This document shows positions 37,301 to 49,796 of a stretch of DNA of 64,000 nucleotides, one piece after another. The DNA lies in the NCBI RefSeq assembly GCF_000214175.1, contig NC_015564.1, forward strand, positions 4,526,001-4,590,000. The letters run 5' to 3'. The stretch is from Hoyosella subflava DQS3-9A1 (GTDB lineage Bacteria; Actinomycetota; Actinomycetes; Mycobacteriales; Mycobacteriaceae). Position numbers and translations under genes: made by a program. Numbering within the stretch: the stretch's first letter is position 1; every line of letters begins with the position of its first letter. Under the pieces are notes generated by a model that was not told the origin of the DNA, did no database searches, and saw nothing but the letters and a program-made list of their open reading frames with translations.

Positions 37301-40300
37301 CCGACGCGTTCCGCGTGAACCCCGCCCGAAGCGCAGCATGGCGCGCAACTGCCGCCCGCACTGCACGCTCGAGCCGATCAGCGTCGACAGTGCCTTCGAG
37401 TTCAAGGACGAGCTGGACCAGGTAGGTATCCGCGTGCTGCTCGGCAGAATCCGCCATGGCGGTGTGGAAGAGCAGCCCCTCTTGCAGCGGAGCCAGGGGC
37501 CACACATCATCCAAAAGTCCAAAGCGTGCGGTGAAACGATCCAGGTCGGCGACAGTGATGTTGTCTGCCAGCACATCTGACGGCACCAGGCCCCATGATG
37601 GGCTCGTCATCGCGCAGCCCGCGACCGCTCCGAGCGCTTCTATCCACAATGCGCTAAAGCGTTCCACCGCACCTCGGTCGAGCGCCCCGCTGACATGCGC
37701 TACGAGTTCTCCACCCTCGTCGACACCGGCGGTCACTGACAGGACTGCATCGTCGACGTGCGGCGCAAGCATGCTTGTATCCAAACGCTCAGGCGCGAGC
37801 GCGAAGTCTGCCCCCAATTGCGGTGCCTGGTTCATCTGACCGAGGTAGTTGAAGCTGACGCTTGGTGGCGCGAAAGCCGCCATAGCTGATCGCGTCTCAG
37901 CGTTCAGATAGCGCAAAACACCGTACCCAATGCCGTTGTGCGGCACCGAGGCCCGCGCCTGCCGTATGTGACGGAAAGTAGCGACCACTCGCGCGGGATC
38001 CCAGCGTGAGTCATGCCTCACGGGCCCGAGGTGCAGCGGGTATCTGGTCGTGAACCAGCCGACGGTCCGTGAAAGGTCGGCGCCCGGAATTGCTGTTTCC
38101 GCGCGGCCGTGCCCTTCGACACTGACAACGAGGTTGCTGATGTCGTTGCCATACCATCGTGCCGTCGCCAGAGCGAGAGCGGTGAGGAGGACCGAGTCCA
38201 CCGACCCTCCAGCACTGCGGGGGATATCGAGGAGTCGCTTCGCCAGATCTACGGGCGCCGCTACGGTGATGTGGCTACGCGCAGCGTCCGCCGTGTGACG
38301 GGCGGAAAGCTGTTCGTCATGCCTGAGGATGTTCGTCCAATAGTTGAGTTCGCTTATCCACGCGTGTGCGCTCGTTTTCAGCGCGGTCGCCCACCGCCGG
38401 AACGATGTGCCCGGGTGCGGCATCTCTGCCGGCTGCTCTCCATCTACAGCCTGCGTGTGCCAGGCAGCAGCCAAGTCCGTGACGAGAACCCGCCAGGATG
38501 CGACGTCGACAGCGAAGTGATGGATGATCAGCAGCAACCTGTCCTGCTCCGCGCGGAACCAGACAGCTTCGACGACTCGGCCTGCTTGGGGGTCAAGCCG
38601 CGCCGCGACTGCGCGCAGCATGCTTTCAACGTACGAAGTGAAACCTGCTGTCCCAGGTGACGCCTCGGGTGTGCATACCACCTCGGTGAGGATCGCATCA
38701 GCGTCGATCGAGCCCGTGGGCATCGCCTCCATTCGCCACTCATTACCCCGCCGGACTACTCGTGATCGCAGCATTGGATGCCGGTCGAGTATGGTCTGCA
38801 GTGTCGCGCTGATTTCGCGGCGCGTCACGCCCATAGGCACCGTCAGCAAAGCTGACTGAGCGAAGGTCGCGAGGGTTTCCCAGGGATCACCCGCCGTGGC
38901 CACTTCGCTACTCGCGAGGATCCACTCCATGATCGGTGTCAGTGGCATTTCACCGACGCCCCCACCTGGCAGTTCCGCCAGAACCTCGGGGGCATCAGTT
39001 GCCTTCTTCGCTGCCACGCGCGTGAGTCGTTCGATAGTTTTGTGTTGGAACACATCCCGTGCCGTTACGGGAATGCCCGCCGCGGATAGGCGGGAAACGA
39101 GCTGGATCGAAACGATACTGTCGCCACCTAGCGCGAAGAAGGAGTCACGGACTCCGATTTCTGACGGATCGATGTGGAGGACCTCAGCCATCGCCCGCGC
39201 GATCGCATGCTCCATGTCGGTACGTGGCACGGCATCGCGCGCTGCCGGGAGCCGGTTTGGTTCGGGCAGCGCGCGACGGTCGACCTTTCCTGAAGCGGTT
39301 AATGGCAGCACGTCAAGCACATGCAACTGGGCGGGGACCATGTAGTGCGGCAGCGTCTCACTCAGTGCCGAGAGAACGTCAATCTCATCCAGAGGGCCGT
39401 CCGCAACGACGTACCCGATCAGCCTGGACCCCCAGTGGGCCACCGCCGCCTGACCAACCTCGGGGCACGCCTGCAAAGCGGCCTCAACCTCCCCGAGTTC
39501 GACACGCTGACCGTGCAGTTTCACCTGATCGTCGGCCCTGCCCAGATATTCCAACTCTCCGCTGCCGCCGAGGCGCACCAGATCGCCCGTGCGATACATC
39601 CGGGTTCCCGATCCGGCCGGATTCGCGACAAAACGTGATGCGGTGAGGCCAAACTGACCGATATAGCCCCATGCCACCGCGGGCCCTGCCACATATAGCT
39701 CCCCCGGCGTTCCCGGAAGCACCGGATTCAGCCACGCATCGAGCACCAGCAGGGACGCGCCCGGTATCGGTTTTCCAATTGTCACCGCGCCATCCACGGT
39801 GAGGGATGCGCCCGTCACCCACACTGTCGCTTCGCTGGGACCGTACGCATTGACGAAGCTCCGGTGCGGCGCCCAGCGGCGTACCGCATCCGGGGAGACG
39901 ACGTCCGCACCCGTGACGAGGGTCGACACCGAGCACAGCGACCCCTCGGGAAGTGAGGCCAGCACCGCTGGGGTGAGGAAAGCATGAGTGACCCGCTCCG
40001 CGGCTACGAGTTCCGCGAGCGGCGCACCGCCTGTGACTTCAGCGGGAGCGACGACAAGGGTGCCGCCGCAGCCGTGTGCGAGGAGGATCTCGAGGAGCGA
40101 CGCATCGAAGCCCGGTGAGGCGGCGGCGAGGACGCGCGTACCGGCGCCCGCGCTGAACCACGACCGTTGCGCCTCGACGAGAGAACTCAGTCCAGAGTGA
40201 CTGACCGCCACTCCCTTCGGGGTCCCTGTCGACCCGGAGGTGTAGATCGCGTAGGCGCATTCCGCGGCGTCGACGAGGCCGGGCAGCGCACCGCTGATCT

Positions 40301-43300
40301 CGCCCCGCACTGGCAAGGACTGGTCCAGGACGGTCCACGAGCAGGCATCCGGCAACTCGCCCCGATGCGCCGACACGGTGAGGCCTAACGAGACTCCCGC
40401 GTCAGTCAGGACGTATGAGATGCGGGAGGACGGCCACACAGGATCGATCGGAACGTACACAGCGCCGAGTCGCGCAACCGCCCACAGCGCGACGAGCCAC
40501 TCGACACATCGGCCGGTCGCGACCGCGATATAGTCGCCCGGACGCGTGCCTTGCTCAATGAGCATGCCTGCGAGCGCAGAACTCCTCAGGTCGAGTTCTT
40601 CGTAAGTCAGTTCCACCCGGCCAGCCAGGCTGGGGAAGATGACCGCCGGTGTGTCGTTGCCTGCGGTGACCCGGCCCCGAGTGAGGATGTCGCGCAACGA
40701 TGTCGCCGCCTCCGGATCGCCTCCGGTGAGGGCCGGCCGGTGGTGGTCGCCGTCCAGCAATGCCCCAACCGGGGAGTGCGGCGATGCGGCTACGGCTTCG
40801 ATGGCGCCGCAGAAGGTGTCTGTGAATTCATCCGCCCAGGCGTTGTCGAAGAGATCAGTCGAGTAGACGAGGGTGCCGCGATAGCCCGGCGCACCGTCCA
40901 GGGCAGGCTCCAGGATCACTTCCAGGTCATACTGGCTCTCAGTCGGGTCGATGCGCAGCATCTCCACGTCGATGCCCGGAAGCTGCACTGTAACGGCCGT
41001 GGGGTCTTGGAGCGCAAGAACCACTTGGATGATGGGGGCGTGTGCGGTGGTGCGGGGCGGGTCCAGCGCCTCGACTATCTGCTCGAACGGAATGTCCGCG
41101 TTGTGCAGGGCGTCGAGGTCCACCATTCTGACGTGCTGGAGAAAGTCTTCGAAGCGCTGATTCGGTTCAACCCGTGTTCGAAGCGCGACCGTATTCACGA
41201 GCATGCCGACAAGATCGTCGAATTCCGGTATGCCGCGACCGGCGACGGGAGTGCCGACGACAATGTCCTTTATCCCTGAGAGCCGGGAGAGGAGCGCTGA
41301 AAGGGTCGCGTGAAGCACCATGAACGGCGTCGCGCCCTGGGCCGAAGCGAGGGACTGGATACGTTTCCCGATCTCTGCGGAGATGCTGAAATGCACCGCA
41401 CCGCCACCGTGTGACGCCACAGCCGGACGCGATCTCACGGTAGGCAACTCCAGCAGTTCGGGAGCGCCGGCAAGCGAGTGTCGCCAGTATGTGAGTTGCG
41501 CTCCCGCAAGCGCTTCCGGGTCTGTCACGCTTCCCAGCCGACGCCACTGCCAGACCGCGAAGTCTGGGTGCTGTGCGGGTTCACTGGGCCAATTCGGAAC
41601 GCGTCCCTCGCACCGCGCCCTGTACGCCGTCATCAAGTCAGCTGCGAGTGGCCGCATCGACGCACCATCGGCCGCGATGTGATGCACAACGGCGACGAGT
41701 ACGTGATCCTGCGAATTCAGAGTCAGGACATGCATACGCATCGGGGCCGCTGCCGCGACATCGAAGCCATTCCGAGTGAGGTTTCGAATCTGCCCCTTCA
41801 ATTGCTGATCGTTCTCGACCCGCATGTGGCTGATCTTGAAAGAATTCGATGGCAATACCAGTTGATATGGTGTCCCCTCCCCGGCGGGATACACGGTGCG
41901 AAGTGACTCGTGCCGCGCGACAACGTCACTTGCCGCAGCAACTAGCGCGGCGGTGTCTAGCTGGCCGCGCAAGCGCAGCCCAAGGGTGATGTTGTACGCG
42001 GGTGACGAAGTATCCAGCTGGTTGACGATCCACATACGCGCCTGGGCGGGCGATAGCGGCACCGGGTCAGGTCGCGGTAGCGGCGCCCACGACACTGGAC
42101 CAGATAAGAGCTGGCGGGCCAGCTCTCCGACAGTCGGCGCGTCGAAAATTTCCCGGACCCCCACACCCAGCCGTGCCGCGAGGCGTGCCGCGCTCAGCGA
42201 GTCACCGCCCAACTCGAAGAAGGAATCGCGGAGGCCAGCACGAGGTGCGTCAAGCACCGCCTCGAATTCCGCGGCGACGCGGCGCTCGCTCGGAGTAACC
42301 GGCTCAATAAAATCGCGGCTAGCTACCGGCCCCGGTTCAGGCAAGGCGCGGCGGTCGACTTTGCCCGACGTCGTGATGGGAAGTTGTTCGAGGACGACGA
42401 GCTGCGACGGCACCAAATGCGCGGGAAGCTCCGTCCGCAAAGCTGCGAGCACATCCGCGGGCTGAATGTCCGGCGCAGCCGCAACGTAACCCACGAGACG
42501 CTCGCTGCTTTCCGCAGAATCTCGGTGAGTGACCACCGTGGCCTGCGAAATGCCCGGTTGATGTGTCAGCGTGGCTTCGATTTCACCCAGCTCAATGCGT
42601 ATACCCCGCAGCTTCACCTGGGTGTCGGCGCGGCCCTCATACACAAGTTGCCCGTGTTCATTCCAGTGGGCGAGGTCCCCAGTGCGGTACATGCGTGCAC
42701 CGTGGGTGACGCTGGGAGCCGCGACGAAACGTTCCGCGGTCAGGCCAGGTCGCCCCACATAGCCCCGCGCTACTCCCTCCCCCACGAGATAGACCTCACC
42801 CGTCAGACCAGCGGGCACCGGCATGAGCCAGCGGTCGAGGACTCGCACTTCCATGCCCGCGATAGGAGCGCCGATGGTGACGCTGCGCTCAGCGTCGAGT
42901 CGGGTGCCGATGGACCAAATGGTGGCTTCGGTGGGGCCGTACGCGTTGAAAAACCGGCGCCCGGACGCCCATCGCGTCACCGCGTCGGGGGTGACCGCTT
43001 CCCCGCCGGTCACCAGCACACGTACCGTGGGAAGCGCACCGTCTGGCAGCGATGCGAGCACGGCTGGAGTGAGGAACGCGTGGGTCACCGCCCCTTCCTC
43101 CGCTATAGCGGCGAGATCCGCCCCGCCATATATGCCAGTTGGAGCGACGACGAGGGCAGCGCCCGATGCCAGCGCCATCAGCATCTCCATCAGCGAGGCG
43201 TCGAATCCCGGCGAGGCAGCCGTGAGCACCCGATCTAAAGGCTCGATGGCGAAATTTTCGCGCTGAACTGCTGCCAGCGAACCGAGTCCACCGTGGCTGA

Positions 43301-46300
43301 CCGCCACACCCTTGGGTATGCCCGTCGACCCGGAGGTGTAGATCACGTAGGCCGTGTTGTTTGTGCGGAGAGTGGCGACACGTTCGGACTGGGTAACTGT
43401 CGCCGCTTTGAGTTCCGCCGAACGGGCTTCCGTCTCGGCCGCGTCGAGCACGATCCAATGCACAGAGTCGGGCAGCGCGTCACGGTAGCGCGACACGGTG
43501 ACGCCAAGACGGGCTCCGGCATCCGTGAGAACAAATCCAAGCCGGGCAGGAGGCCATGCGGGATCGGTTGGGAGATACGTCGCGCCTGCCACGGCAATCC
43601 CCCACAGCGCGCGCACCAGATACTCGGAACGGTCGAGCACGACCGCGACGGTTTCCTCAGGGCCGGCACCGCGCTCGATCAGCAATCGGCCAAGACGGTT
43701 GGCTGCACTCGTGAGAGCGCCATAACTGACAAAGGTGCTGTCGCTGCCAGGCGTGATGATCGCGGGCGCCTCTGCGCCAGCGAGGCGGGCACCGTGCCGA
43801 AATAGTTCATCCAGGGTTTCATGCTGTCCGGCTGGTGGGCCTCCAGAAGCGCGGGGATGTGTGGTTCGGCTGGCCAAGCCAAGGCGCCCGACTGACGTTT
43901 TCGGGTCACCCGAGAGGGTCTCTAGTGTCTGTTCCACGAGGGCGGCGCAATACTGTGCCAAGGCTTCAGGAACGACGTCGCCCCGATACCGAAGCACGCC
44001 GTCGAGCTGTCCGTTGGTGAGATGAGTCTGCAGCGTGAGTGGGTAGTGCGTGGCATCGTCACCTGAATACCCCGTCACCCGCAGTCCGGCGAAGTCCTTG
44101 TCCGCGATTTCACCCTCATCGAGGGGATACGACTCGAGGACAATAAGCGTGTCAAAAAGGTTGATACCCCGGAGTGACCGGGGCGCTTGCCGCAGGATAC
44201 GAGGCAGCGGCACATGATGATGATCGAGCATCGCATTGTGGTGCTGTTGCAGCGCCGCGAGTGCGCGATCCGCTTGCGCGTACGGATCGACTCGCACGAC
44301 AACGGGAACCGTGTTGATGAAGAGTCCCACCATCGACTCGATGCCTGGTACCTCTGCTGGACGGCCCGAGACAGTCGCACCGAACACGACGGTCTCGTCG
44401 CCGGTCACGCGGGACAACGTGAGGCCCCACGCGAACTGAATGATCGTTGACATTGTGACCGCAGCTGAGCGCGAGAAAGCTGACAGTCGCGACGTGGCTG
44501 CTCCACTCAGAGTGAACTTGATCGTGCGAAGGGCACTGACGTCAGCGAGTGCTTCCGCTGCAGGCGCGGTCTGGGTGGGTTCCTCGAGGCCAGCGAGCGC
44601 TGTCCGCCAGGCGTCGAGACCCGCTGTCTCGGCGCGGCTGTCGAGCCAGCGCAAGTAGTCGCTGAATGGTTTTGCGGGCGGCAGTGCTGAACTTTCCCCG
44701 TCCGCGGCGTAAAGGGCGAGGAGATCGCGGACAAGCAGGGGCATCGACCAGCCGTCGAGTAAGAGGTGATGGTTGGTGACGATCAGCCGCCACCGATCGT
44801 TTGCACGCCCGCGCTGGGGCTCGCATATCAGCGTGGCCCGCAGTAGGGGCGCCTTGTCAACGTCGAAAGGAACGGCCCGGGCATTGTCGGCGATCTCTCG
44901 CCATGTCCCGGCCGGCGCCTCAACCACCGAGAAGGGCACGTCAACTGCGTCGGCGACAAGCGCAAGTGGTCGCCCGTCCGCGCACCGCCTGAACGCCAGG
45001 CGCAGACTGGCATGGCGCACGACAAGTGCATCGATAGCCCGCTGGAGTCGCTTTGCGTCCACGGTGCCTTCGAGTTCAAGGACGAACTGGACTGCGTAGG
45101 GATCCGCATGGCCTGCTGCAACGGTGGCGTGAAAAAACAAGCCCTCCTGCAGTGGTGCGAGCGGCCACACGTCGGCAAACCCACCCTGCTGGGCCAAATA
45201 GTCGAGGTCCTCGATCGTGACGGGCGCCAGCACGTCCGACGGTGTAAGGCCACCTGCGCCCGGTTGAGAGGCGTGGCAGGCGAGCGCACGTAACGCGCGC
45301 TTCCACAGCTCCACGAATCGCTGCACCTCGGCCACATCGAGCATGGTTTGCGGATAGGTCACCGTCATTTCAAGGACCGGGCCGTGGTTCGTACCGACAG
45401 TGATCGCAGTGATATCCAGCGCTGCCGCGACAGGCATCCGCGGATGCGCGACAGACCCGAATGCGCGGCCCCCACCGACCGGCAGCCAGCTTTGCGCGTC
45501 GGCGCCGGCAGGCTGGACGTCCGCGCGGCCGAGATAATTGAACCTCACAGCGGGCTGAGGGAGAGCACGCAGATCGTCGGACGTCCCTCGGTCGGTGTAC
45601 CGCAGGAGACCGTATCCGATGCCCTTATCTGGAACGGAAAGGAGTTGCTCTTTGATTTGTCTGATCGCAACACCGGCCGCTGATCCAGCGGAGAAAGCAT
45701 CGTCGAGGTCGACATCGGCGAGGTCGAGCAGTACCGGGTACGCCGAGGTGAACCACCCAACGGTGCGAGACAGGTCTGCGCCGGGCAGCACCGCACTGTC
45801 TTCGCGACCATGACTTTCGAGCGTGATTGCGGCGCGCGGGTGCTCGTTGAACCCAGCTATTGCGAGCGCTAGAGCAGTGATCAGACCATCCGCAGCACCG
45901 GCGCGATACTTGGATGGGAGCCGAGTAAGGATCAGTTCGGTGATTTCGGCGGGAAGGTCAAACGTTAGCGACTCGCATGTGGCGTGTACGTCGAGCGCGG
46001 GATCGACCGAACGTGATCCGCGCAGGGGCCTGACCGCATCCAGGTTTCGTCGCCAGAATTCGAGCTCGTTTCGCCGCTCAGTGGCGTGGTCGTGCAGTTT
46101 TCGCGTCCATGTCCGCAGCGATGTCCGCACCGGTGGCAGCTCTGGTGGCTCCCCGGCGGCCACCTGCAACGATGCCGATATGAGGTCGGGGATGAGGATT
46201 CGCCAGGACACACCATCGACCGCGAGATGATGGACCACCAGGAGCAAGTGGCCAGCTTCGCCGCTAGCACGCTCGTGGAACCACACGGCTTGAGCGAGTA

Positions 46301-49300
46301 TGCCGCCTTGGGGGTCGAGGCGGTCTGCCGCCGCTTCCGTTTCGCGGGAGAGGACAGCCTCCGTTCCCGCGAGGCCGGACACTGGGACGGCCTGGAGCAG
46401 TTCAGAGGCGTCAACAGCACCGTGCCCCCTGACCCTGAGTGTTCCCTCGTGGAGCTGGACACGCAGCGCATCGTGGTGGTCCAGCACCGCCTGCATCGTG
46501 GCCACGAGGTCATCGTGCGTAATTCCGGCGGGCAGCGTGAGCAACGCGGTCTGCGCGCAGCGGTGCACCACCTCCGGTGTCTCGCTGCCCTGCTCGACCA
46601 GCCACCCCATGATTGGGGTGAGCGGCATTTCCCCGAGGTTCTCGCCGGCGAGCTCAATTGCCGGCTCAGGCGCTGGTTCCGTGGAGAACAGCTGGGCGAG
46701 CTCGGCGACCGTTCCGCGTTCAAAGACATCCTGCGCCGTCAGCGCGATGTTCGCCGCCCGAAGCCGGGACACGAGCTGGATCGCCATGATCGAGTCACCC
46801 CCGCGCGCGAAGAACGAATCGCGAGCGCCAACATCGGTGACGGGCACACCAAGTACGTCGGCGAAGGCTTCGGCGATCAGGCGTTCAGCCTCGTCGCGTG
46901 GCTCGACGAAACCGTCGGTCGAGGTGAAGGCTTGTGGTTCCGGCAAGGCACGACGATCGATCTTGCCGGACGACGTCAGGGGAAACTCGTCAAGGCACAC
47001 GAGTTGCGCCGGAACCATGTAGCCGGGCATCTGCGTGGCAGCGTCCGCGAGCACCTCCGCGGCATCAATTTCTGTGCCTTCACTCGCTGGCAGCACATAC
47101 GCGATGAGCCGGGTTCCGCCATCGCTGCCATTGTGGACCGTGACTACAGCAGCGCGCACAGCCGGCTGGCGCGAAAGCACCGCTTCAATCTCACCAAGCT
47201 CGATCCGGAGACCACGGATCTTCACCTGCTGATCGGCCCGGCCGGCGTAGACGAGGTTACCGTCAGCATCCCAGCGAGCGAGGTCACCGGTGCGATACAT
47301 CCGGTCACCGGCAGCGCTGAACGGGCATGCGACGAAGCGCTCGGCAGTCAATTGCGGGCGCCGGAAGTACCCCCGCGCGAGGGGTATGCCGATGAGGTAC
47401 AGGTCACCGATGCAGCCGTTCGGCACCGGCTGCAGCCAGCGATCCAGTACCGCCGCACCTACGCCGGGTATCGGCCTGCCCAGTACCACCGGCTTGTCGG
47501 GCGAAAGGTATCTTCCGCATACCCACATGCTCGTTTCGGTAGGTCCGTACACATTGAACAGCGAGCCGCGAACGCCCCACTGCCGGACGATTTCATGCGG
47601 TACGGCTTCGCCCCCGACACCTAGATGCCGGACGGATTTCAGCGCGGTGGCGGGAATCGTGGCGAGCACCGCGGGTGTGAGGAAGGTGTGAGTAACCTGT
47701 TCACGGTCCATAAGTTCTGCGAGGTCAGCACCGGCGTAAATTTCGGGCGGGGCGATGACGAGCACCCCGCCGCATGGATGCGCCATCAGGACCTCGAGCA
47801 TCGATGCGTCGAATCCAGGTGACGCGACAGCGAGGACTCGATCACCTGCGAGTATTTGCCAGCGGCGTGCTTGCACGGCGGCGAGGGACCGCAACCCGGC
47901 GTGTGTCACGACGACGCCTTTGGGCACGCCGGTCGAGCCTGACGTGTAGATGACGTATGCCGCGCTCGATGCCCGCACGTGGGCGCGGCGCTCCACATCA
48001 CCGATTGGTCCGTCGTTGACCAGACCGATCCTGGCTTGCGCTGGATCCTGCTGCGCGTCCACGTCGTCGAGGACGATCCAGTGAACCGAGTCCGGTAGCG
48101 CTTCGCGGTGTGCCGCGACCGTTATACCGACGCGCACTGCCGCGTCGGCGAGGACCCGATGCTGTCGCGCGCTGGGCCACGACGGGTCAATCGGCATGTA
48201 AGCAGCACCCGCGTACACCGTTCCCCACAGCGCGGTCACCCAGCTCAGCGATCGGCTCAGGACAACCGCTACTAGGTCCTCGGGGCCAACGTCCTGCTCG
48301 ATCAGGAGCCGGGCGAGCGCGCGCACGGCGGAGAGGAGCTCCCCATAGGTCAGCTCGGTGCCCCCACACACGACAGCCGGGGCGTTATCACCCGCAATTG
48401 TCGCGCCGGTTTCGAGCAGCCCGAGCAGACCCGTTCCGCTGGGAACTGCGGCTTCGCCACCCCAGTCAGCCCCTGTCTGCCCGAAATCACCGCAAGCAAT
48501 GACCGGCCTGTCTAGGTCAGCGGAGAGGAGGTCTTCGAGATAGGCGAGAAAACGCCTGTGGTGCTGCTCGAGCACCACAGGCGAGTATCTGTTCGGATTG
48601 CCGTGAAATTCCACGGTGATCGGTGAGTCGTTGCTCGTCTGCAGGACGTTTACCTGCAGATCTTCGAGAAGCCCGGAGCGCAGAATGTGGTACTCACCTA
48701 CCGCGTCGCCCAGCGCGATCGTGGAGTCGTAGAACATGAGGTTCACGGTCGGCCCTAGCAGACCCTTCTCCTCCAGTGGCACATCAGCGTCGCGCAGCAT
48801 GTCTTCAAACCGATAACGCTGATGCCGCAGCGATGCGGTGAGCTGCTGATTCACACAATGGATCAGTTCCCCGACGGTGGTCGTCGCGGCGAGCCTGATC
48901 CGGATCGGCAAGACATTCGCGAGCATCCCGGCGGACCGCCGCAGAACGGCCGTGGTGCGGCCCGTAACAGGCAGACTCAGCAGCATGTCGTCGGAATTGG
49001 TCATCCGCAGCATGTAGCTGCCGAAGGCAGCGATGAGGATCTGTGCAGCGCTCACGCGCTGATCAGCAGCGACCTCGTCCATGCGGAGGTCGACGTGACG
49101 GGGCAGCGCAGCCGAGCACACGAGGTCGTAAGCGGCTGGCGGGGCTGAGCTATCACACAGACTGACCGGTGCGGGGAGTTCGCGGAGGTGCTCCCGCCAG
49201 TAATCGCGGTCTTTTTCCCACCGAGCGCTCGTCTGGTACGCGATTTCAGAATCGAAGATTTGTTGCGGCGTGGCACGCTTCTGCGGCGCGGCAGTCTCTC

Positions 49301-49796
49301 CGCGGAGCGCGGCGTTGTAGATCTCCGCGATCCGCTCGGTGATGACGAGACCCCCATACCCGTCCGTGGCGATGTGGTGAATCTTCGAATACCAGAAGTA
49401 GCGGTCATCGGCGATCTGCAATAGACACGCTCGCGCAAGCACATCGTGCGCCAGGTCCATCGGTTCGCTGAAGTCGCGCTGCATCCAGGCCTGAGCAGCT
49501 GATATCGCATCTCGCTCCGCACGCAGGTCGACGACTTCAAGCCGGTGCACGCGTGCGGCATCCACGTATTGGCAGGGCTCGCCGGCCACCTCGACCACTT
49601 TCAGTGACGGCGACCCGAACTCATCGCTCGCTCGCTGAATCGCGGCCTGCAGCGCGCCAGTGTCGATGGCGCCGCGAATCTCCACGTAATGCGCCATGAC
49701 CAGCGGCAGACCGCCAGCACGTTTTTCCGTGAACCAGATTCCGTATTGCGCGGAAGACAAGGGGAACTGCGCTGCCTCATCAATCGGACCGGCCAC
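27351..49796 (-). CDS. Six-module non-ribosomal peptide synthetase
   Basis: A single 7,481-residue protein that would assemble a hexapeptide on carrier domains. The domain order is C-A-T-E, C-A-T, C-A-T-E, C-A-T, C-A-T, C-A-T-TE. Carrier serines are at about 1002, 2533, 3560, 5079, 6116 and 7167, and the thioesterase serine (GWSFG) at about 7303. All condensation domains keep HHxxxDG, and all adenylation domains keep the YTSGSTG-type loop (FTSGSTG in module 6) and the late catalytic Lys (GKxDR or GKVNR). The condensation domains after the two epimerases are of the kind that accept D-residues, so the plan is self-consistent with D residues at positions 1 and 3. I start at GTG 49796: GGAGGG lies 5 bases before it, while the longer GTG 49826 has no ribosome site. 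The leading C domain implies an N-terminal acyl or aryl cap. No MbtH, transporter or tailoring gene is adjacent. Confidence 0.96.
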   Translation of the reverse strand: MAGPIDEAAQFPLSSAQYGIWFTEKRAGGLPLVMAHYVEIRGAIDTGALQAAIQRASDEFGSPSLKVVEVAGEPCQYVDAARVHRLEVVDLRAERDAISAAQAWMQRDFSEPMDLAHDVLARACLLQIADDRYFWYSKIHHIATDGYGGLVITERIAEIYNAALRGETAAPQKRATPQQIFDSEIAYQTSARWEKDRDYWREHLRELPAPVSLCDSSAPPAAYDLVCSAALPRHVDLRMDEVAADQRVSAAQILIAAFGSYMLRMTNSDDMLLSLPVTGRTTAVLRRSAGMLANVLPIRIRLAATTTVGELIHCVNQQLTASLRHQRYRFEDMLRDADVPLEEKGLLGPTVNLMFYDSTIALGDAVGEYHILRSGLLEDLQVNVLQTSNDSPITVEFHGNPNRYSPVVLEQHHRRFLAYLEDLLSADLDRPVIACGDFGQTGADWGGEAAVPSGTGLLGLLETGATIAGDNAPAVVCGGTELTYGELLSAVRALARLLIEQDVGPEDLVAVVLSRSLSWVTALWGTVYAGAAYMPIDPSWPSARQHRVLADAAVRVGITVAAHREALPDSVHWIVLDDVDAQQDPAQARIGLVNDGPIGDVERRAHVRASSAAYVIYTSGSTGVPKGVVVTHAGLRSLAAVQARRWQILAGDRVLAVASPGFDASMLEVLMAHPCGGVLVIAPPEIYAGADLAELMDREQVTHTFLTPAVLATIPATALKSVRHLGVGGEAVPHEIVRQWGVRGSLFNVYGPTETSMWVCGRYLSPDKPVVLGRPIPGVGAAVLDRWLQPVPNGCIGDLYLIGIPLARGYFRRPQLTAERFVACPFSAAGDRMYRTGDLARWDADGNLVYAGRADQQVKIRGLRIELGEIEAVLSRQPAVRAAVVTVHNGSDGGTRLIAYVLPASEGTEIDAAEVLADAATQMPGYMVPAQLVCLDEFPLTSSGKIDRRALPEPQAFTSTDGFVEPRDEAERLIAEAFADVLGVPVTDVGARDSFFARGGDSIMAIQLVSRLRAANIALTAQDVFERGTVAELAQLFSTEPAPEPAIELAGENLGEMPLTPIMGWLVEQGSETPEVVHRCAQTALLTLPAGITHDDLVATMQAVLDHHDALRVQLHEGTLRVRGHGAVDASELLQAVPVSGLAGTEAVLSRETEAAADRLDPQGGILAQAVWFHERASGEAGHLLLVVHHLAVDGVSWRILIPDLISASLQVAAGEPPELPPVRTSLRTWTRKLHDHATERRNELEFWRRNLDAVRPLRGSRSVDPALDVHATCESLTFDLPAEITELILTRLPSKYRAGAADGLITALALAIAGFNEHPRAAITLESHGREDSAVLPGADLSRTVGWFTSAYPVLLDLADVDLDDAFSAGSAAGVAIRQIKEQLLSVPDKGIGYGLLRYTDRGTSDDLRALPQPAVRFNYLGRADVQPAGADAQSWLPVGGGRAFGSVAHPRMPVAAALDITAITVGTNHGPVLEMTVTYPQTMLDVAEVQRFVELWKRALRALACHASQPGAGGLTPSDVLAPVTIEDLDYLAQQGGFADVWPLAPLQEGLFFHATVAAGHADPYAVQFVLELEGTVDAKRLQRAIDALVVRHASLRLAFRRCADGRPLALVADAVDVPFSVVEAPAGTWREIADNARAVPFDVDKAPLLRATLICEPQRGRANDRWRLIVTNHHLLLDGWSMPLLVRDLLALYAADGESSALPPAKPFSDYLRWLDSRAETAGLDAWRTALAGLEEPTQTAPAAEALADVSALRTIKFTLSGAATSRLSAFSRSAAVTMSTIIQFAWGLTLSRVTGDETVVFGATVSGRPAEVPGIESMVGLFINTVPVVVRVDPYAQADRALAALQQHHNAMLDHHHVPLPRILRQAPRSLRGINLFDTLIVLESYPLDEGEIADKDFAGLRVTGYSGDDATHYPLTLQTHLTNGQLDGVLRYRGDVVPEALAQYCAALVEQTLETLSGDPKTSVGRLGLASRTTHPRASGGPPAGQHETLDELFRHGARLAGAEAPAIITPGSDSTFVSYGALTSAANRLGRLLIERGAGPEETVAVVLDRSEYLVRALWGIAVAGATYLPTDPAWPPARLGFVLTDAGARLGVTVSRYRDALPDSVHWIVLDAAETEARSAELKAATVTQSERVATLRTNNTAYVIYTSGSTGIPKGVAVSHGGLGSLAAVQRENFAIEPLDRVLTAASPGFDASLMEMLMALASGAALVVAPTGIYGGADLAAIAEEGAVTHAFLTPAVLASLPDGALPTVRVLVTGGEAVTPDAVTRWASGRRFFNAYGPTEATIWSIGTRLDAERSVTIGAPIAGMEVRVLDRWLMPVPAGLTGEVYLVGEGVARGYVGRPGLTAERFVAAPSVTHGARMYRTGDLAHWNEHGQLVYEGRADTQVKLRGIRIELGEIEATLTHQPGISQATVVTHRDSAESSERLVGYVAAAPDIQPADVLAALRTELPAHLVPSQLVVLEQLPITTSGKVDRRALPEPGPVASRDFIEPVTPSERRVAAEFEAVLDAPRAGLRDSFFELGGDSLSAARLAARLGVGVREIFDAPTVGELARQLLSGPVSWAPLPRPDPVPLSPAQARMWIVNQLDTSSPAYNITLGLRLRGQLDTAALVAAASDVVARHESLRTVYPAGEGTPYQLVLPSNSFKISHMRVENDQQLKGQIRNLTRNGFDVAAAAPMRMHVLTLNSQDHVLVAVVHHIAADGASMRPLAADLMTAYRARCEGRVPNWPSEPAQHPDFAVWQWRRLGSVTDPEALAGAQLTYWRHSLAGAPELLELPTVRSRPAVASHGGGAVHFSISAEIGKRIQSLASAQGATPFMVLHATLSALLSRLSGIKDIVVGTPVAGRGIPEFDDLVGMLVNTVALRTRVEPNQRFEDFLQHVRMVDLDALHNADIPFEQIVEALDPPRTTAHAPIIQVVLALQDPTAVTVQLPGIDVEMLRIDPTESQYDLEVILEPALDGAPGYRGTLVYSTDLFDNAWADEFTDTFCGAIEAVAASPHSPVGALLDGDHHRPALTGGDPEAATSLRDILTRGRVTAGNDTPAVIFPSLAGRVELTYEELDLRSSALAGMLIEQGTRPGDYIAVATGRCVEWLVALWAVARLGAVYVPIDPVWPSSRISYVLTDAGVSLGLTVSAHRGELPDACSWTVLDQSLPVRGEISGALPGLVDAAECAYAIYTSGSTGTPKGVAVSHSGLSSLVEAQRSWFSAGAGTRVLAAASPGFDASLLEILLAHGCGGTLVVAPAEVTGGAPLAELVAAERVTHAFLTPAVLASLPEGSLCSVSTLVTGADVVSPDAVRRWAPHRSFVNAYGPSEATVWVTGASLTVDGAVTIGKPIPGASLLVLDAWLNPVLPGTPGELYVAGPAVAWGYIGQFGLTASRFVANPAGSGTRMYRTGDLVRLGGSGELEYLGRADDQVKLHGQRVELGEVEAALQACPEVGQAAVAHWGSRLIGYVVADGPLDEIDVLSALSETLPHYMVPAQLHVLDVLPLTASGKVDRRALPEPNRLPAARDAVPRTDMEHAIARAMAEVLHIDPSEIGVRDSFFALGGDSIVSIQLVSRLSAAGIPVTARDVFQHKTIERLTRVAAKKATDAPEVLAELPGGGVGEMPLTPIMEWILASSEVATAGDPWETLATFAQSALLTVPMGVTRREISATLQTILDRHPMLRSRVVRRGNEWRMEAMPTGSIDADAILTEVVCTPEASPGTAGFTSYVESMLRAVAARLDPQAGRVVEAVWFRAEQDRLLLIIHHFAVDVASWRVLVTDLAAAWHTQAVDGEQPAEMPHPGTSFRRWATALKTSAHAWISELNYWTNILRHDEQLSARHTADAARSHITVAAPVDLAKRLLDIPRSAGGSVDSVLLTALALATARWYGNDISNLVVSVEGHGRAETAIPGADLSRTVGWFTTRYPLHLGPVRHDSRWDPARVVATFRHIRQARASVPHNGIGYGVLRYLNAETRSAMAAFAPPSVSFNYLGQMNQAPQLGADFALAPERLDTSMLAPHVDDAVLSVTAGVDEGGELVAHVSGALDRGAVERFSALWIEALGAVAGCAMTSPSWGLVPSDVLADNITVADLDRFTARFGLLDDVWPLAPLQEGLLFHTAMADSAEQHADTYLVQLVLELEGTVDADRLERAVRAAVARHAALRAGFTRNASGRLVQVIPSSVHVPFESIELAGEQSRWDAVLRRDRETAFDLNSAPLLRAALVHLGHGKSRLLLTHHHVLLDGWSMPLFIREILQQYISPESGVPAVPAAAFSDYLDWLRSRDRSAGIAAWCEALSDIDEPTLILPPETSIPETADTASTQVDLPPHVSAAVVELARTLDVTVATVIEFAWAVVLSGLTHQNRVVTGETVSGRPAELPGAESIIGLFINTLPLAIRLDPSQTVAAALVELQRRKAELVDHHDVQLSEILRTIGMPALFDTLTVFESYPGDPAELAKAQVGGMKVTGVSGSDHAHYPLIVQSSLAAEGLRIVVRYRRDRVRDSLAQACSHRLGYALEKAIDSQIPVSALRAGDGVPLRWGDEIVSREALDTVLRSALARAGSDAPAVVWRTADGMHSLSYGELDAQSDRLAEILRGAGAGPETLVAVVTGRSPQLPTAFWAVMKAGAGYLPIDPMWPHARIAQTLADSAAGVGITLAAHLDSVPTGIPWIVVDTVDLSRPARQAPPPHTRVDHTAYVIYTSGSTGRPKGVVVTHNGLGILARVQRERFRIAPGARVLAAASPAFDASVLELLMAYGSGAALVLAPPDTTSGLTLGEWIASAGVTHGFLTPAVLATVPSTALCSVDVLVTGAEAVPETLVRTWAPGRHLFNAYGPSEATVWTTGTRLIEGDPVTIGTPIPAAGAIVLDGWLRPVPTGVTGELYLCGPALARGYLNQPGLTATRFVANPHTAEGTRMYRTGDLARWTAEWRLEYRGRADSQVKIRGQRVELGEIDAALVSHTHVRAAVTVLHKESSTDGQRPVQQLVAYVTPTRGAVDSAAVLASLAERLPSSMLPAQLVVLDELPLTSTGKVNRRALPAPSRSTAEASDPPRNPDERRVTELFADALNLPAAAIGRNESFFARGGDSLSAGQVAARIGVSVRTVFDMPTVAQLARVAPSAEAVIPRDQRPERVPLSLAQTRMWFLNQFDPTSPAYNIVLPVRVRGELDVDALRAAFADVSARQEILRTIYPADAGVGYQHVLDPREAAVDMVVKPIDYESELEPAVRNLMSAGFDVTQELPWRASLFTLGPTDFVLVVVLHHIAADGASMEPLMTDLLTAYAARRAKTVPDWTPLPLQYADFALWQRAQLGAAADPDSIAGQLVRHWRKRLDGLPDMLAVPSDLPRPPVATHRGSAVRFDIPAELLARIAECARRHDTTVFMAAHAALATLLARLTGTSDICIGAPVAGRSHSGVEGLVGMFVNTLVLRTHIDPEMTIRDVFAEVRRTDTDALAHADLPFEQLVDAMKPERATSHAPLFQVMLALQQSGAAPLRAGDIEMSSFPLDPVTSQHDLQIVLAPDGDGLSGMVIYATDIFSARWASWFTSQYLRALRFFADNDDAHVGALTAGAAPWTVSETEPRESSRASFAEVLTAHGNPARTQTPAVVGWDADGVRHELSFAELNERANSLAAALVANGANAETVVAVAISRSIDVVIALWAIARSGAAYLPVDPAWPSARIEYVVTDAGAWLGVCDRGRTPEIPELVPSITWLAPDASADRPVTLRAPRPAELAYVIYTSGSTGTPKGVAVTHAGIETLAEVQRSEFGVSADARVLAAASPAFDASILEVLMAHGCGATLVIAPPDVYGGRELARLMRRERVTHAFLTPGVLSETPTEGLDALRTVITGGESASSSTVERWAEHRCLYNAYGPSEATVWVSGTRLLAEQPITLGAPIRGVQLVILDPWLNPVPVGVTGELYVVGAALARGYLGRSALTAERFVACPFAGAGERMYRTGDLAAWTSDHHLSYRGRADLQVKIRGLRIELEEVEAILGGQPEIDRAVAVVPTTSGPTRLVAYVNLVPERAAQFDERSVLSRLRAQLPSYMVPAQLVAVDTFRLTTAGKIDRRALPAPPPLRRANDDVRGPRTERERLIVAAFADVLGVRSDDIDINTSFFDLGGDSLSAVRAAAQISDALGESVNVRDVFDAPAAVDLAHLRTSRSVAKPLVPQPRGEFVPLSLAQTRMWFLNQLDPASPAYNISLAVRLSGPLDRTALDAALRDVVARHETLRTVYPSRDGVGYQEVLEPEPTRVRLETVAVSGEQELDEALRRNASAGFDVSRAVPLRLCLFRLAATEHVLLIVVHHISADGGSMGPLARDVMSAYAARIRGGEPEWVPLPVHYADFAMWQRDVLGDPHDPSSLAAAQIDYWRNALTGAPDLLSLPTDRPRPAVASAQGGTVRFELPAHTAQQLRMLAQDHQSTLYMVLHAAYVALLARLSGSSDICVGTPISGRGPRALDDLVGMFANTLVLRTQVDTSGSFAELLAHVRERDISAFTHTELPFEQLVEALNPPRSTAHSPLFNVAYSFHNLTPEEFSLPGLQANIVDHEIGVSQFDLHLMVVDHSEGSSLPVAFTYSEALFDRDTAFEFAALLNRVLDAICADVHAIVGDLELVPALERETPELTAEYGTLVEMFEHQAQRTPDLLAFVGRDGARTYRDFHARANQFARRLIACGLGPGHTVGIAMRPSERMLTVLHAVMKCGAAYVPLDIEHPPERIAHVMHVAGVGHVVADDGVQLPADTVRITFLERELPHYSSAPVTRAERTRPLRPLDLAYIIFTSGSTGEPKGVAVPHAAVAHQITWMQSEYPIGPADTMLWKTPATFDLSVWEIWWPLAAGARVVIAEAGEHRDPRSVAALMSEFSVTTAPFVPSLLAAYLDTAEAGRCSSLQHVLCIGEPLPARLADRFRAICPAELHNLYGPTEAAVSITHLRDVTHAATEWASVPIGEAEADCGVYILDRRLKRVPRGVIGELYVSGPQLARGYVARTGLTATHFIANPNGPVGSRLYRTGDLARVNRNGEIECVGRVDLQVKLRGLRIELEEIESVLSRQRGVVHAAVRVDAVRGRGSERLTGFVVPEKGEFDADTVLAGARRLLPEYMVPGELVVLDALPLGNTGKLDRKRLPVLDAVTPRTQFVAPRTALERKIASVFAELLNVPRVGAFDSFFEIGGNSLAASRFVAMLESRHRLSVPLQWMFSDPTPTSLARRLGADSATHSASDQSGFEVLLPLRRGGPGLPLFAIHPASGLAWFFGALIGHIDPGRPVYGLQDPHVVAGEPMPSSVEEYARRYIAEIRRVQPHGPYHLLGWSFGGVIAHAMAVTLQADGEEVALLAVFDSTLEPDPHVPDPADIPDSFEDLLGGWRDLFGLDRVVRATTKQEVLDIIRGKVVQSHMFTAEQADHIIDSFASAGQIIEQYRPGVFEGDVVFFSATDDANAGHPNGRAAATWRPFVTGAVYVNEVPVGHLEMTHPKAIAEIAPVLNRFLTAP
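31317..34451 (-). other. NRPS module 5: C5, A5, T5
   Basis: C5 starts near 5122 ([17 protein letters not shown]) with HHIAADG. A5 covers about 5582-6050 with pocket D-A-L-F-I-G-A-V-W, one residue from A3 and A4. T5 is GGDSL at about 6114-6117. The nearly equal openings of C5 and C6 point to recent module duplication. Confidence 0.87.
34452..37571 (-). other. NRPS module 4: C4 (D-accepting), A4, T4
   Basis: C4 starts near 4080 ([14 protein letters not shown]) and has HHVLLDG, matching the epimerase before it. A4 covers about 4540-5020 with pocket D-A-L-F-V-G-A-V-W, the same nine residues as A3. T4 is GGDSL at about 5077-5080. Confidence 0.87.
37572..42086 (-). other. NRPS module 3: C3, A3, T3, E3
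   Basis: C3 starts near 2575 ([17 protein letters not shown]) with HHIAADG, the ordinary L-accepting form. A3 covers about 3035-3500 with pocket D-A-L-F-V-G-A-V-W. T3 is GGDSI at about 3558-3561. E3 covers about 3610-4070 with [18 protein letters not shown] and FNYLG; its core motif reads HHFAVDV, with Val in place of the usual Gly. Residue 3 is expected in D form. Confidence 0.87.
42087..45236 (-). other. NRPS module 2: C2 (D-accepting), A2, T2
   Basis: C2 starts near 1525 with [14 protein letters not shown] and carries HHLLLDG, the form found after epimerase domains. A2 covers about 1990-2480; its pocket reads D-A-M-F-V-G-A-I-W. T2 is GGDSL at about 2531-2534. No epimerase follows, so residue 2 keeps the L form. 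Confidence 0.87.
45237..49796 (-). other. NRPS module 1: starter C, A1, T1, E1
   Basis: C1 covers about residues 1-435 with HHIATDG at 140-146; its segment [27 protein letters not shown] resembles first condensation domains of siderophore synthetases such as EntF and of lipopeptide synthetases. A1 covers about 455-930; pocket residues read by hand against GrsA are D-A-L-F-G-G-V-M-W. T1 is GGDSI at about 1000. E1 covers about 1055-1515 with [25 protein letters not shown] and FNYLG, so residue 1 should become D. Confidence 0.88.

Noticed and set aside
31200-44400. Long repeated stretches in the NRPS as possible mobile or CRISPR-like repeats
   Set aside because: They are the recurring C, A and T domain cores, diverged between copies and in one reading frame.
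46086-47624. A 512-codon plus-strand frame opposite NRPS module 1
   Set aside because: It is the antisense shadow of the conserved adenylation and epimerase domains; high GC keeps it open and it shows no family features.
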